DNA from: Sphingobium sp. 66-54
GTDB lineage: Bacteria > Pseudomonadota > Alphaproteobacteria > Sphingomonadales > Sphingomonadaceae
Length of the DNA: 64,000 bases
Direction of reading: 5' to 3'
Assembly (NCBI GenBank): GCA_001899715.1
Contig: MKWI01000006.1
Coordinates: forward strand, 248,001 to 312,000
The notes below the pieces were generated by a model, which saw only the letters and a program-made list of their open reading frames with translations, had not been told where the DNA came from and did not search any database. Shown here piece by piece: positions 28,159-36,553 of this stretch (within the stretch, counting starts at the first letter, position 1; each line of letters starts with the position of its first letter). Position numbers and translations under genes: made by a program.

Positions 28159-29243
28159 CGATCTCGCGCATCGCTGCCTGACCGGATGGCGACGGGCGCT
28201 CCGTCGCCATCCGCCCGCGCGAGCTTCTGCACCAGCCGGTTGAACAGCGTCACGCCCCGATCATGGCTGGTCGGCATGATGCGCGGGTCTGGCGTCATGT
28301 CGATGACCCGCTGCTGCGCCTCGATCATCACCTTGTCCTCGCCGAAGGCAACGCCGGCAAGCTGCATCATGCCGTCTCGTATCGCCTCGTCGCCATGGCG
28401 CCGGTGCGGTCCCCAGGAGAAGAAATAGCGCGATGTCCTGTCGGTCAGCGGCGTGACGGCCTGGCTGGTGAAATTGAGCCCGGCGATGGCCGCATCCCGC
28501 TCCGGCGGCGCATGGTTCAGCGCCTGCGCGGTCCCGGCGGGATAATTGCCGCTCCACATGAGCAGGATGCCGGGCACGAGGAAATCGTAGCTCTGCCAGC
28601 TATCCACAGGCACGTCCGACTTGCGGTTGCTCGCGCCATAGGTGTTGGCGATCCAGCGCTGCACCCGCACGCCGCGCTCCAGCGGAATGATCGTCGGCTG
28701 CGTCTGCGCGAATTGCGGGCCAGCACCGAAGCTGTTGGCGTGAACATAGCTCAAATGGCTGAAATCAAGCAGATTATCGTTGATGAGCCGTGCCTCGGCC
28801 GCATAATCGAGCTGGCCGTGGCCGAGGATATAGTCGGGGTCGTCATAGCCGACCGCAGGCGGCACCAGCACCGGATCGGCCAGCGCCGCGTCGCCCATCC
28901 ACACCCAGACCCAGCTATGCCGCTCGATCACGGCATAATGCCGCACGCGCGCATTGGCCGGAATGATCTCCTGCCCCGGTATTTCCGCCACCACACCATC
29001 CGGGTCGAACAGCAGGCCATGATACATGCAGCGCAGCCGTTCCCCCTCGCAACGGCCGAGCGAGAGCGGCGCGAGGCGGTGGACGCAGCGGTCCTCCAGC
29101 GCATACAGCGTGCCGCCAGCCGTGCGCCAGATCACGATCGGTTCGCCCAATATCGTGATTGCAAAGGTTTTTTCTGGCGTCAGGTCCTGCGCCCAGGAAG
29201 CGACATACCAGGCATTGCGGACATAGCCGTTGACGGACGACAT
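28137..29243 (-). CDS. Rieske non-heme iron oxygenase, vanillate O-demethylase-like
   Basis: 368 residues. The N-terminal Rieske domain binds a [2Fe-2S] cluster through C-x-H and C-x2-H (CVHRLAPLSLGRCEGERLRC then MYHG). The catalytic domain has the iron-ligand region NDNLLDFSHLSYVH. The size and motifs match VanA/Pdo-like oxygenases, which demethylate or hydroxylate aromatic compounds and need a separate reductase; no reductase gene is nearby. It is divergent from a TetR gene, with a palindrome between, so it is probably the regulated target. Substrate not determinable. Confidence 0.9.
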   Translation of the reverse strand: MSSVNGYVRNAWYVASWAQDLTPEKTFAITILGEPIVIWRTAGGTLYALEDRCVHRLAPLSLGRCEGERLRCMYHGLLFDPDGVVAEIPGQEIIPANARVRHYAVIERHSWVWVWMGDAALADPVLVPPAVGYDDPDYILGHGQLDYAAEARLINDNLLDFSHLSYVHANSFGAGPQFAQTQPTIIPLERGVRVQRWIANTYGASNRKSDVPVDSWQSYDFLVPGILLMWSGNYPAGTAQALNHAPPERDAAIAGLNFTSQAVTPLTDRTSRYFFSWGPHRRHGDEAIRDGMMQLAGVAFGEDKVMIEAQQRVIDMTPDPRIMPTSHDRGVTLFNRLVQKLARADGDGAPVAIRSGSDARDRQAAAAS

Positions 29244-29277
29244 GGCAGGCCTCCTTCATCCTCTCCTGCCGCCCATG

Positions 29278-29303
29278 TTGACTTAACAGTGTTAAATAGT
29301 CAA
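29278..29303. promoter_or_regulatory. Palindromic operator between Rieske and TetR genes
   Basis: An inner palindrome TTAAC-AGT-GTTAA (29283-29295) sits inside outer arms TTGACT (29278-29283) and AGTCAA (29298-29303). TTGACT on each strand could be a -35 element of the divergent promoters. This AT-rich site between two divergent genes is where a TetR-family dimer would bind to repress both. Confidence 0.55.
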
Positions 29304-29314
29304 TCCAGTACGTC

Positions 29315-29875
29315 ATGGCCCCTCGCCCTCATATCCAACTCGACCGCGACCGGCTGATCGCCGCCGCCTTCGATCTGCTGGAGGAAGAAGGGCTCGACGG
29401 GCTGAGCATGCGCCGCCTCGCCGCCCGGCTCGATGTGCAGGCGCCCGCGCTCTACTGGCATGTGGGCGACAAGGCTGAGTTGCTCGGCCTGATGGCACGG
29501 GATATTTATGCGCCCGCCTATCGCGTCGCACCGGATGCGGTCGACTGGCGCGCCTGGCTGCTGACTTTCGGCCGGGCGCTACGGGCCGCCTTCGCGCGCC
29601 ATCGCGACGGTGCGCGGCTCTGCGCCATCGCGCAGGCACCGCGCGAGCGGGCCATCGCCGATCATGCCCGGCAGATCGCGGCGCCGCTCGTCAGGCTGGG
29701 GCTCGATCAGCCGCGCGCGCTCTCCTGCGTCGCGTCGGTCATTTCCTTCGCGCTCGGCTGGGCGAGCTTCGAGGCCAACGGCCCGATGCATGATTATCTC
29801 GATGAGATGCTGAGTTTCGACCAGAGCTTCGAGACCGGCCTCGCCGCGCTGGTCAGCGGCTTTCCCGACGTCTGA
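29315..29875 (+). CDS. TetR family transcriptional regulator
   Basis: 186 residues. An N-terminal helix-turn-helix (about 12-55) reads RLIAAAFDLLEEEGL, LSMRRLAARLDVQAPALYWHV, a typical TetR/TetR_C form. The C-terminal ligand domain is helical. It is divergent from the Rieske oxygenase gene across 71 bp containing a palindrome, so it likely represses that gene and itself. Ligand unknown, perhaps the aromatic substrate. Confidence 0.9.
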   Translation: MAPRPHIQLDRDRLIAAAFDLLEEEGLDGLSMRRLAARLDVQAPALYWHVGDKAELLGLMARDIYAPAYRVAPDAVDWRAWLLTFGRALRAAFARHRDGARLCAIAQAPRERAIADHARQIAAPLVRLGLDQPRALSCVASVISFALGWASFEANGPMHDYLDEMLSFDQSFETGLAALVSGFPDV

Positions 29876-29880
29876 TCCGA

Positions 29881-30195
29881 TCAGCCGCCAACGCTGGTCT
29901 CCCAGCCTTCCGAATCGAGGAAGCGCGCGATCCGCCGGCCGGGCAACTCCGTGGGCGGCCGGACCAAGACAATGCCATTGACCGTGCGCGCTTCATAGAA
30001 CACGTCGAGATCCAGTTCTACACTGCCAGCCGGATGGCCCTCCGCCGCCGGATGCAGCGCGAGCGTGGTTCCGCCGGTGTCGAACTCGCTCCTGTCCGGC
30101 GCGGCGAATTTGAGTGGGAGCTTGAGGCTGTCGCGATGGAAGGCGACCGCCCGCTCCATATCCGCAACGAATTTGATGACAGAACGCAATTTCAT
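29881..30195 (-). CDS. VOC (glyoxalase/bleomycin resistance) superfamily protein
   Basis: 104 residues from ATG 30195; upstream in-frame sequence is Arg-rich and non-coding in look. The start matches the VOC fold (MKLRSVIKFVADMERAVAFHRDSLKLPLKF), with a single beta-alpha-beta3 unit and a second half up to LPGRRIARFLDSEGW. Such proteins bind metals and small molecules or act as glyoxalases or dioxygenases; no specific role can be given. It starts 86 bp after ribH on the same strand. Confidence 0.75.
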   Translation of the reverse strand: MKLRSVIKFVADMERAVAFHRDSLKLPLKFAAPDRSEFDTGGTTLALHPAAEGHPAGSVELDLDVFYEARTVNGIVLVRPPTELPGRRIARFLDSEGWETSVGG

Positions 30196-30281
30196 GGCCT
30201 GCCCCCCACCGGGATGGAGCGGCAGACGATCACGGCGGGTGCGGGCGCGACAATCATGCCGCCTCGCGCCGCCGAACCGCG

Positions 30282-30704
30282 TCAATCGCGGAAGTGGCTC
30301 GCAATCTCCAGCATGCGGATCGCCGCCTTGGCCGCCTCGCCGCCCTTGTCCTTCTGCGCCGGGTCGGCACGCACCTGTGCCTGCGCCTCGTTCTCCACGG
30401 TGAGGATGCCGTTGCCGATGGCGATGCCGTCCATCGAAAGCGCCATCAGCCCGCGCGCGCTCTCGTTCGAGACGATCTCGAAATGGTAGGTCTCGCCGCG
30501 AATCACCACGCCGATGGCGACGAAACCGTCATAGCGCCCGCTCTCGGCCGCCATGGCGACGGCGCCGGGCACTTCCAGCGCGCCGGGCACGGTCAGCACC
30601 TCATGATGATGCCCCGCTTCCTCCAGCGCAGCCTTGGCGCCGGCGATGAGCTGGTCGTTCAGATGCTCGTAGAAGCGCGCCTCGACGATGAGAAACCTGG
30701 CCAT
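30282..30704 (-). CDS. ribH: 6,7-dimethyl-8-ribityllumazine synthase
   Basis: 140 residues from ATG 30704, preceded by AAAGGAT. It condenses 3,4-dihydroxy-2-butanone 4-phosphate with the ribitylaminouracil to lumazine, the penultimate step of riboflavin synthesis. Seen: [20 protein letters not shown], the [11 protein letters not shown] motif, [14 protein letters not shown] with the catalytic His, and GNGILTVEN. Last riboflavin gene of the minus-strand group, 23 bp after the EamA transporter. Confidence 0.96.
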   Translation of the reverse strand: MARFLIVEARFYEHLNDQLIAGAKAALEEAGHHHEVLTVPGALEVPGAVAMAAESGRYDGFVAIGVVIRGETYHFEIVSNESARGLMALSMDGIAIGNGILTVENEAQAQVRADPAQKDKGGEAAKAAIRMLEIASHFRD

Positions 30705-30727
30705 GACTATCCTTTCGAAACAAGCCG

Positions 30728-31579
30728 CTACGCGAGCGCCGCGCCGGCGATGAGAGTGAGCGTGCCCGCCGTCACCAGCAGGCCACCGGTGATCCGGCGC
30801 CGGTCGAGCCGTTCCTTGAGCATCACGGCGCCGATCACAAGCCCGATCAGCACACTGGTCTCGCGCAGCGCCGCCACCGCGCCCACCGGCGCCATGCCCA
30901 GCGCGAACAGAGCGGGCGCGAAGGCGAGTAGCGAGAGCACCCCGGCGGAAAGGCCCGGCCGCACATCGCGCGCCAGCAATGCCGCTGTCCGCCGGCCGCT
31001 GCGGATCAGCAGCATCAGCGGAATCGGCACGCCGCAGATCAGGTAGAACCACGCAATGAAGGTCAGCGCATCCGGCGCCGCGCGCACGCCCTTGGCATCG
31101 ACCAGCGTGTAGCAGGTGGTGAGCAGTCCGGTCGCACAGGCCGCCGCCAGCCCCGCCGGCGAGAGCGCGCGGCTGCGGGCGAGCGCGAGGATGCCGGCGC
31201 TGATGATCGCGATGCCCGCCAGCGCCACCTCGTCCAGCCGGTCGCCCAGCACCACGATGCCGAGCAGCGCGGTGAAGATCGGCGTGAAACCCCGCGCGAT
31301 CGGGTAAGCGGCGGTGAAGTCGCTCACCGTGTAGGACCAGGAGAGGATGAGCTGGTAGAGTGCATGCACCGCTACCGCCGCGCCGATCCAGAGCCACAGG
31401 TCGGCCGGCGGCAGCCCGATCCACAGCGCGAAGGGCAGCGCCGTAGCCAGCTCGCACAGCCGGATCCACGCCATCACCGCCAGCTTGTCGTCGCCGGACT
31501 TGAGTGTGGCGTGCGCGAAGGCGGAGGTGACGGCGGAAAACAAGGCGAGCGCCAGACCCGCCGCCAGCGTGTTCGTCAC
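30728..31579 (-). CDS. EamA/DMT superfamily transporter inside the riboflavin gene group
   Basis: 283 residues from a GTG at 31579; an ATG at 31651 would add 24 residues that look non-membrane. About ten hydrophobic helices in two EamA repeats, including [34 protein letters not shown] (read in parts) and [24 protein letters not shown]. It lies between ribB and ribH on the same strand. Riboflavin importers of the RibN type belong to this superfamily, so a flavin-related substrate is a reasonable inference. Another metabolite is equally possible on sequence alone. Confidence 0.75.
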   Translation of the reverse strand: MTNTLAAGLALALFSAVTSAFAHATLKSGDDKLAVMAWIRLCELATALPFALWIGLPPADLWLWIGAAVAVHALYQLILSWSYTVSDFTAAYPIARGFTPIFTALLGIVVLGDRLDEVALAGIAIISAGILALARSRALSPAGLAAACATGLLTTCYTLVDAKGVRAAPDALTFIAWFYLICGVPIPLMLLIRSGRRTAALLARDVRPGLSAGVLSLLAFAPALFALGMAPVGAVAALRETSVLIGLVIGAVMLKERLDRRRITGGLLVTAGTLTLIAGAALA

Positions 31580-31643
31580 GCTCGCGACAGCTCGACATTC
31601 AACGCATGCCGGCTTGCACAGGACGCTCCCGCTCGCCTCCGGT

Positions 31644-31669
31644 GCGCACATACTTCCAATATGCTGCGC
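31644..31669. other. Imperfect palindrome upstream of the EamA gene
   Basis: GCGCA-CATA (31644-31652) pairs with TATG-CTGCGC (31660-31669), with one bulged base. It lies in the 146 bp gap between ribB and the chosen GTG start. It may be a regulator site, or part of a longer N-terminus if ATG 31651 is the true start. Confidence 0.3.
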
Positions 31670-31725
31670 TCCGGGTCGCAGAAAAACGCCACGTCCGGCA
31701 CGGCCTGATCTGACGCGCGATCCAT

Positions 31726-33033
31726 CTAGGCTTCGGTAATCGGCCGCTCGCCGACGACCGCGAGGTCATAGCCGTCGAGCGCGATGAGATTGTGGTGGCT
31801 GTTGGTCAGCAGGATCATGTCGTGCACGCCCAGTTCGGAGAGGATCTGCGCGCCTGCGCCATAATCGCGCAGTTCCTCCAGCATCCGCGCGGGGCCGCCC
31901 TCGCCGCCACTCTCGCCGCCGCCGTTGCGGGCGCGGATCATGCGGCTGTAGCGGTCCTTCTCCGGCCGGTTGATGAGCACGATGATGCCCGCGCCTTCCT
32001 CCGCGATGATCTCCATCGAGCGGGCAAGCAACCGCGCGCGCGACCCTTCCTCACCGAAAATGTCGGAGAAGATGGAGACCTGGTGCATCCGCACCAGCGT
32101 CGGCACATCGGGCGCGACATGGCCTTTGATGAGCGCGATCTGCTCGGACTGGGTGGCGCGGTTGAAGAAGCTCACCGTACGCCACTCGCCGCCCCAGCGG
32201 CTGCGGAAGGTCGCCGCCGCGCGCCGCTCGATCATATGGTCGTTGCGGCGGCGATAGGCGATCAGGTCGCGGATCGTGCCGATCTTGAGCTTGTGCTTCT
32301 GCGCGAACAGGATGAGGTCGTCGAGCCGCGCCATGCTCCCGTCATCCTTCATGATCTCGCAGATCACGCCGGAGGGGTTGAGCCCAGCGAGCCGCGCCAC
32401 GTCCACCGCTGCCTCGGTATGGCCGGCGCGCACCAGCACGCCGCCGTCGCGCGCGACGAGCGGGAACAGGTGGCCCGGCGTCACGATGTCCTCCGGGCCT
32501 TTCGCGGCGTCGATGGCGACGGCGACGGTGCGGGCGCGGTCGGCAGCGGAGATGCCGGTCGTCACCCCGTCCCGCGCCTCGATCGAGACTGTGAAGGCGG
32601 TCTCGTGCCGGGTGCCGTTGTTGGCGCTCATCAGGTTGAGGCCGAGCTGGTCGACGCGCGCCTGCGCGAGCGCGAGGCAGATCAACCCGCGCCCATGCAT
32701 CGCCATGAAGTTGATCGCATCCGGCGTCGCCATCTGCGCGGGAATGACGAGGTCGCCCTCATTCTCGCGGTCCTCGTCGTCGACGAGGATGAACATGCGG
32801 CCGTTGCGCGCCTCGTTGATGATCTCCTCCGCGCCGGCCAGCGCGGTGCCGTGTTCGCGCGCGGCGAGATAGGCCTCCAGCTTGCCGAGCGTCTCCGCCG
32901 TGGGGTTCCAGTCCGGCTCGTCGAGCCGGCGCAGGCTGTTGGCGTGGAGCCCGGCGGCGCGGGCGAGGCCGGAGCGCGAGAGCGTGCCCTCGCGTACCAG
33001 CCGGCGGACGTTGTCGATCAGTTCGCTACTCAT
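31726..33033 (-). CDS. ribB: 3,4-dihydroxy-2-butanone 4-phosphate synthase with N-terminal HTH and decayed GTP cyclohydrolase II domain
   Basis: 435 residues. Three parts are seen. (1) Residues 1-60: an Xre-like helix-turn-helix (LSRSGLARAAGLHANSLRRL then WNPTAETLGKLEAYL). (2) About 65-270: the DHBP synthase domain, with FILVDDEDRENEGDLV, RHETAFTVSIEA, GHLFPLVARDGGVLVRAGHTEA and ICEIMKDDGSMAR. (3) About 285-435: a GCHII-like region that has lost the zinc site: HSEC is replaced by HQVS, and there is no Cys in this domain. The GCHII activity is therefore very likely lost, as in RibBX-type proteins. Lies in the ribD-ribE-ribB-ribH group. Confidence 0.93.
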   Translation of the reverse strand: MSSELIDNVRRLVREGTLSRSGLARAAGLHANSLRRLDEPDWNPTAETLGKLEAYLAAREHGTALAGAEEIINEARNGRMFILVDDEDRENEGDLVIPAQMATPDAINFMAMHGRGLICLALAQARVDQLGLNLMSANNGTRHETAFTVSIEARDGVTTGISAADRARTVAVAIDAAKGPEDIVTPGHLFPLVARDGGVLVRAGHTEAAVDVARLAGLNPSGVICEIMKDDGSMARLDDLILFAQKHKLKIGTIRDLIAYRRRNDHMIERRAAATFRSRWGGEWRTVSFFNRATQSEQIALIKGHVAPDVPTLVRMHQVSIFSDIFGEEGSRARLLARSMEIIAEEGAGIIVLINRPEKDRYSRMIRARNGGGESGGEGGPARMLEELRDYGAGAQILSELGVHDMILLTNSHHNLIALDGYDLAVVGERPITEA

Positions 33034-33079
33034 GATTAGCGGGCTATCACATCCTGATGTGATCCGCCAAGCCGGATTT

Positions 33080-33688
33080 TCACATCAGCGCGGCATGATC
33101 TCGCATGCGATGCAGATAGCGGGCCAACACGTCGATCTCCAGATTGACCGGCTGCCCTGCCGCGAGCGCGCCCAGCGTCGTCACATCCCATGTATGCGGG
33201 ATGATGTTGAGGCCGAAAGTCGTGCCATCCGCCCCGTCCGCCACCGTGTTGACCGTCAGCGAGACGCCGTCGAGCGTGATCGAGCCCTTGGCCGCCACAT
33301 GGGCTGCGAGGTCGGCGGGCAGGCGGATCTCGACCCGGTGCGAATCGCCTTCCGGCGTCACTGCGACCACCTCGCCAATGCCGTCGACATGGCCGGTGAC
33401 GATATGGCCGCCCAGCTCGTCGCCCACCTTGAGCGCGCGTTCGAGGTTGAGCCTGCGCCCCACCGACCAGGCGCCCTGCGCGGTGCGCGAGACAGTCTCG
33501 GCCGAGAGGTCGACCGCGAACCAGTCCGGCCCCTTGTCGACCACCGTCAGGCACACACCCGAGCAGGCGATGGAGGCGCCGATCGCCACCGTGGCCATGT
33601 CGTAATGGCAGCCAATGACGAGGCGCAAGTCGCCGCGCTGCTCCGCCGTGCGGATGGTGCCGATGTCGGAGACGATGCCGGTGAACAT
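33080..33688 (-). CDS. ribE: Riboflavin synthase, alpha subunit
   Basis: 202 residues from ATG 33688. Two lumazine-binding beta-barrel repeats: the first from MFTGIVSDIGTI with IACSGVCLTVV, the second with GGHIVTGHVDGIGEV and GSITLDGVSLTVN. It dismutates two lumazine molecules to riboflavin plus the pyrimidine intermediate. It starts 11 bp after ribD and ends 46 bp before ribB on the same strand, so the group is likely co-transcribed. Confidence 0.96.
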   Translation of the reverse strand: MFTGIVSDIGTIRTAEQRGDLRLVIGCHYDMATVAIGASIACSGVCLTVVDKGPDWFAVDLSAETVSRTAQGAWSVGRRLNLERALKVGDELGGHIVTGHVDGIGEVVAVTPEGDSHRVEIRLPADLAAHVAAKGSITLDGVSLTVNTVADGADGTTFGLNIIPHTWDVTTLGALAAGQPVNLEIDVLARYLHRMRDHAALM

Positions 33689-33699
33689 GGGGCCTGCCT

Positions 33700-34677
33700 C
33701 TAATCCGCCCGCGTCCGCTCGTAAACCTCCAGCCGGTCGGGCGCGAAGGTCCGCGCGTCGGTCAGGCGCCAGCGGTCGTGCGCATCGGGCAGGTCGAACA
33801 GGCCGATATCGGCGAGGCTCGCCAGCCCGCCGCCGATCAGGATCGGCGCGCGGTAGAGCAGCAGCCGGTCGACCAGATCCTTGGCAAGGAAGCTCGCCGC
33901 CGTGCGCGCCCCGCCCTCGATCAGCAGATGATCGCCGGGCAATCCGGCAATGTCGGCGGGGGTCTGGATCGCCAGCCACCCGTCCGGCGCGGCGCCGCTC
34001 TGGCTCAGCACGCAGCGCTGGGGCGCGCGGCCGCCCAGCCCCGCCAGCCGCACGTCGAGGCGCGGATGATCCGCCGCCAACGTGCCGCGCCCGATCAGGA
34101 TCAGTTCGTGGCGCGCCCGCTCCAGATGGGCATGGGCGCGCGCGGCGCTCCCGGTGATCCAGCGGCTGGTGCCGTCCGCCAGCGCGATGCAGCCGTCGAG
34201 CGACATGGCGATCTTGAGCGTGACGGACGGCCGCCGCCACGCCCGCCGCGCGAGGAATCCCGCCATGGCGGCGCGGGCCTCATCCGCCAGCAGCCCGGTC
34301 TCGACCGCGATGCCGGCCTGCCTCAGCCGCGTGATACCGGCACCGTCGGTGCGCGGGTCCGGGTCCGCCATCGCGATCACCGCGCGCGCGATGCCGGCGG
34401 CAATGAGCAGATCGGCGCAGCAGGGACCGCGTGTCGATTCGTGCGCGCAGGGTTCCAGCGTGACATAGGCGGTGCCGCCCCGCGCCCGCTCGCCGGCCGG
34501 CGCCAGCGCCATCGCTTCGGCATGGGGACGGCCGTCCGGCTGGGTCCAGCCGCGTCCGGCGACACGCCCTTGCGCATCGAGCAGGATGCAGCCGACATTG
34601 GGATTGGGCGCGGTGCGGCCCCGGCCACGCTGGGAGAGGGCGATGGCGGCGGCCATCCAGGCCGTGTCGTTCGCCAA
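33700..34677 (-). CDS. ribD: Bifunctional riboflavin deaminase/reductase
   Basis: 325 residues from TTG 34677, one base after the preceding gene's stop; the alternative ATG 34656 gives 318. The TTG start keeps the conserved TAWMAAAIALSQRG N-terminus. The deaminase domain (1-145) has the zinc ligands in HAEAMALAPAGE and EPCAHESTRGPCCADLL; the reductase domain (150-325) has MSLDGCIALADGTSRWIT and LLIEGGARTAASFL. It deaminates and reduces the pyrimidine intermediate in riboflavin synthesis. ribE follows at 11 bp. Confidence 0.93.
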   Translation of the reverse strand: MANDTAWMAAAIALSQRGRGRTAPNPNVGCILLDAQGRVAGRGWTQPDGRPHAEAMALAPAGERARGGTAYVTLEPCAHESTRGPCCADLLIAAGIARAVIAMADPDPRTDGAGITRLRQAGIAVETGLLADEARAAMAGFLARRAWRRPSVTLKIAMSLDGCIALADGTSRWITGSAARAHAHLERARHELILIGRGTLAADHPRLDVRLAGLGGRAPQRCVLSQSGAAPDGWLAIQTPADIAGLPGDHLLIEGGARTAASFLAKDLVDRLLLYRAPILIGGGLASLADIGLFDLPDAHDRWRLTDARTFAPDRLEVYERTRAD

Positions 34678-34678
34678 C

Positions 34679-35125
34679 TCAGTCGGCCGTCGCGCCGCCG
34701 GCAGCCTCGCGTGCCTCGGCGGCGGCGAGGCGCTCCTGCAAGCGCTTGTGGATCGCCGCAAGCACCGCCTTGCGCTGCGCCTCGCTGCGCGCTGCCTCCT
34801 CGCGATACTCGATGCCGAATGTGTCCGCCAGCTTCTGGTATGTACCCTGCTTCTTCGCCAGACTGGCTTCATAGGCGTCGAGATCGGTAATCTGTTTGCG
34901 GATGATGTCGCTATCCTTGCGGTCCGCCATCCAGCTCTCGACATAAGTGATCTCGCGCGGCTGCTCCGGAATGCGCGAATCGAGCGCGAAGCCCCACAGC
35001 ATCAGGCCCGTCAGCGCGGCGGAGAGCGCGAGCAACGTCCAGCGATGCGGCCGGTCGGGCGAGAACATCTCGCGCAGATCGGCAAACGCGCTCCTTGGCG
35101 AAACCGGGCGGGGAAAAATCGGCAT
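34679..35125 (-). CDS. Hypothetical membrane-anchored protein
   Basis: 148 residues. I do not recognise a family. It has a basic N-terminus, one hydrophobic helix (about 29-47, TLLALSAALTGLMLWGFAL) and a long charged helical C-terminal part with coiled-coil character (IIRKQITDLDAYEASLAKKQ to the end). Topology is probably a single-pass anchor with the charged part outside the membrane. The stop lies one base before the ribD start, so it is co-transcribed with the riboflavin genes; the functional link is unknown. Confidence 0.65.
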   Translation of the reverse strand: MPIFPRPVSPRSAFADLREMFSPDRPHRWTLLALSAALTGLMLWGFALDSRIPEQPREITYVESWMADRKDSDIIRKQITDLDAYEASLAKKQGTYQKLADTFGIEYREEAARSEAQRKAVLAAIHKRLQERLAAAEAREAAGGATAD

Positions 35126-35194
35126 GGCGCCAACATAGGCGCCCGCAGCGGCGTTGCAAAGCGGCGACGGGTGCGACAGTGCCAGAGCCGCGCT

Positions 35195-36547
35195 TCAGCG
35201 GCCGGACATCCCTTCCGCCGCCCTGCGCAACCGCTCGACGGCGCGCTCACGGCCAATCAGCGGCAGCAGCGCCGCCATGTCCGGCCCATGGTCGAGGCCG
35301 GTGAGCGCCTGCCGCAGCGGGAGGAACAGCGCCTTGCCCTTGCGCCCGGCCCGCTCCTTGAGCGCCGTGGTGAGTGCGTGCCACGGATCGCCGGCAAAAT
35401 CGGCTTCCCCCACCAGTTCCGCCGCCAGTGCGAGATAGGCGCGATCCGCCTCGTCCATCGCCAGCGGATGGATCGTGCCGGAAAGCACGGGCAACCACGC
35501 GGCCGCCTCGCCCACCGTCGCGAGGTTGGGGCGGATCACATCCCATTCGGCCGGGCCAATCCCCTGCGGCAGCCGCCCGGCGACCGTCGCATAGGCAAGC
35601 TGATGCACGATCTTCTGATTGAGCGCCGCCAGCTCCTCATCGGCGAAACGCGCCGGTGCCCGGCCGAAATGCGCGAAGTCGAACCGCTCGATCAGCGGCG
35701 CCATATCCGTCACCGGCTCGACCGGATCGCTCGTCCCCAGCCGCGCCAGCAGCGCATGCACCGCGATCGGCTCCAGCCCGGCCTCGCGGAATGCCGCCAC
35801 GCCGAGCGAGCCGAGCCGCTTGGAAAGCTTGCCCTCGGCGCCGACGAGCAGCGCGGTATGGGCCAGCGTCGGGGCCTCCGCACCCAACGCCGCGAACATC
35901 TGGAGCTGCGCCGCCGTGTTGGAGACATGGTCCTCGCCGCGCACGATATGCGTCACGCCCATGTCGATATCGTCGATCACCGAGGGCAGCATGTAGAGCC
36001 AGCTTCCGTCCGCCCGGCGAATCACCGGATCGGAGAGCAGGCGGGGGTCGAAATGCTGCTCTCCGCGCACCAGGTCGGTCCATGCGATCGGCGCCTCATG
36101 ATCGAGCTTGAAGCGCCAGTGCGGCGGGCGCCCCTCCGCCTCAAAGGCGGCAATCTGGTCGGTGGTAAGGCTCAGCGCCGCACGATCATAAACCGGCGGC
36201 AGCCCGCGCCCGAGCAGCACCTTGCGCCGCAGGTCCAGTTCCTGCGCGGTCTCGTAGCAGGGATAGACGCGCCCCGCCTCCCGCAGCGCCGCGAACCGCG
36301 CCTCGTAGAGCGCGAAGCGCTGCGACTGGCGGACCTCGCCCTCCATCGTCAGCCCAAGCCAGGCGAGATCGGCACGGATGCCCTCAACGAAGCGCTCCTG
36401 CGAGCGCTCGCCATCGGTATCGTCGATGCGCAGCCGGCAGATGCCGCCATTGTGCCGCGCCCACAGCCAGTTGTGCAGGGCGGTGCGGATGTTGCCGACA
36501 TGCAGATCGCCGGTGGGCGACGGCGCGAAGCGGGTGACGACGGTCAT
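35195..36547 (-). CDS. gltX: Glutamyl-tRNA synthetase
   Basis: 450 residues. Class I synthetase that charges tRNA-Glu (and in many alphaproteobacteria tRNA-Gln). Seen: the HIGH-type motif in APSPTGDLHVGNIRTAL, the KMSKS-type motif KLSKRLGSLG, and RGEDHVSNTAAQLQM. Alphaproteobacteria often carry two GluRS genes, so this may be one of a pair with different tRNA preference; I cannot say which. It starts 6 bp after nadE. Confidence 0.92.
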   Translation of the reverse strand: MTVVTRFAPSPTGDLHVGNIRTALHNWLWARHNGGICRLRIDDTDGERSQERFVEGIRADLAWLGLTMEGEVRQSQRFALYEARFAALREAGRVYPCYETAQELDLRRKVLLGRGLPPVYDRAALSLTTDQIAAFEAEGRPPHWRFKLDHEAPIAWTDLVRGEQHFDPRLLSDPVIRRADGSWLYMLPSVIDDIDMGVTHIVRGEDHVSNTAAQLQMFAALGAEAPTLAHTALLVGAEGKLSKRLGSLGVAAFREAGLEPIAVHALLARLGTSDPVEPVTDMAPLIERFDFAHFGRAPARFADEELAALNQKIVHQLAYATVAGRLPQGIGPAEWDVIRPNLATVGEAAAWLPVLSGTIHPLAMDEADRAYLALAAELVGEADFAGDPWHALTTALKERAGRKGKALFLPLRQALTGLDHGPDMAALLPLIGRERAVERLRRAAEGMSGR

Positions 36548-36553
36548 GAGTGG

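Noticed and set aside
31580..31725. Looked for an FMN riboswitch among the riboflavin genes.
   Set aside because: None of the conserved RFN-element helices could be recognised here or in the gaps around ribB, ribE, ribD or ribH; the gaps are short or hold only a small palindrome.
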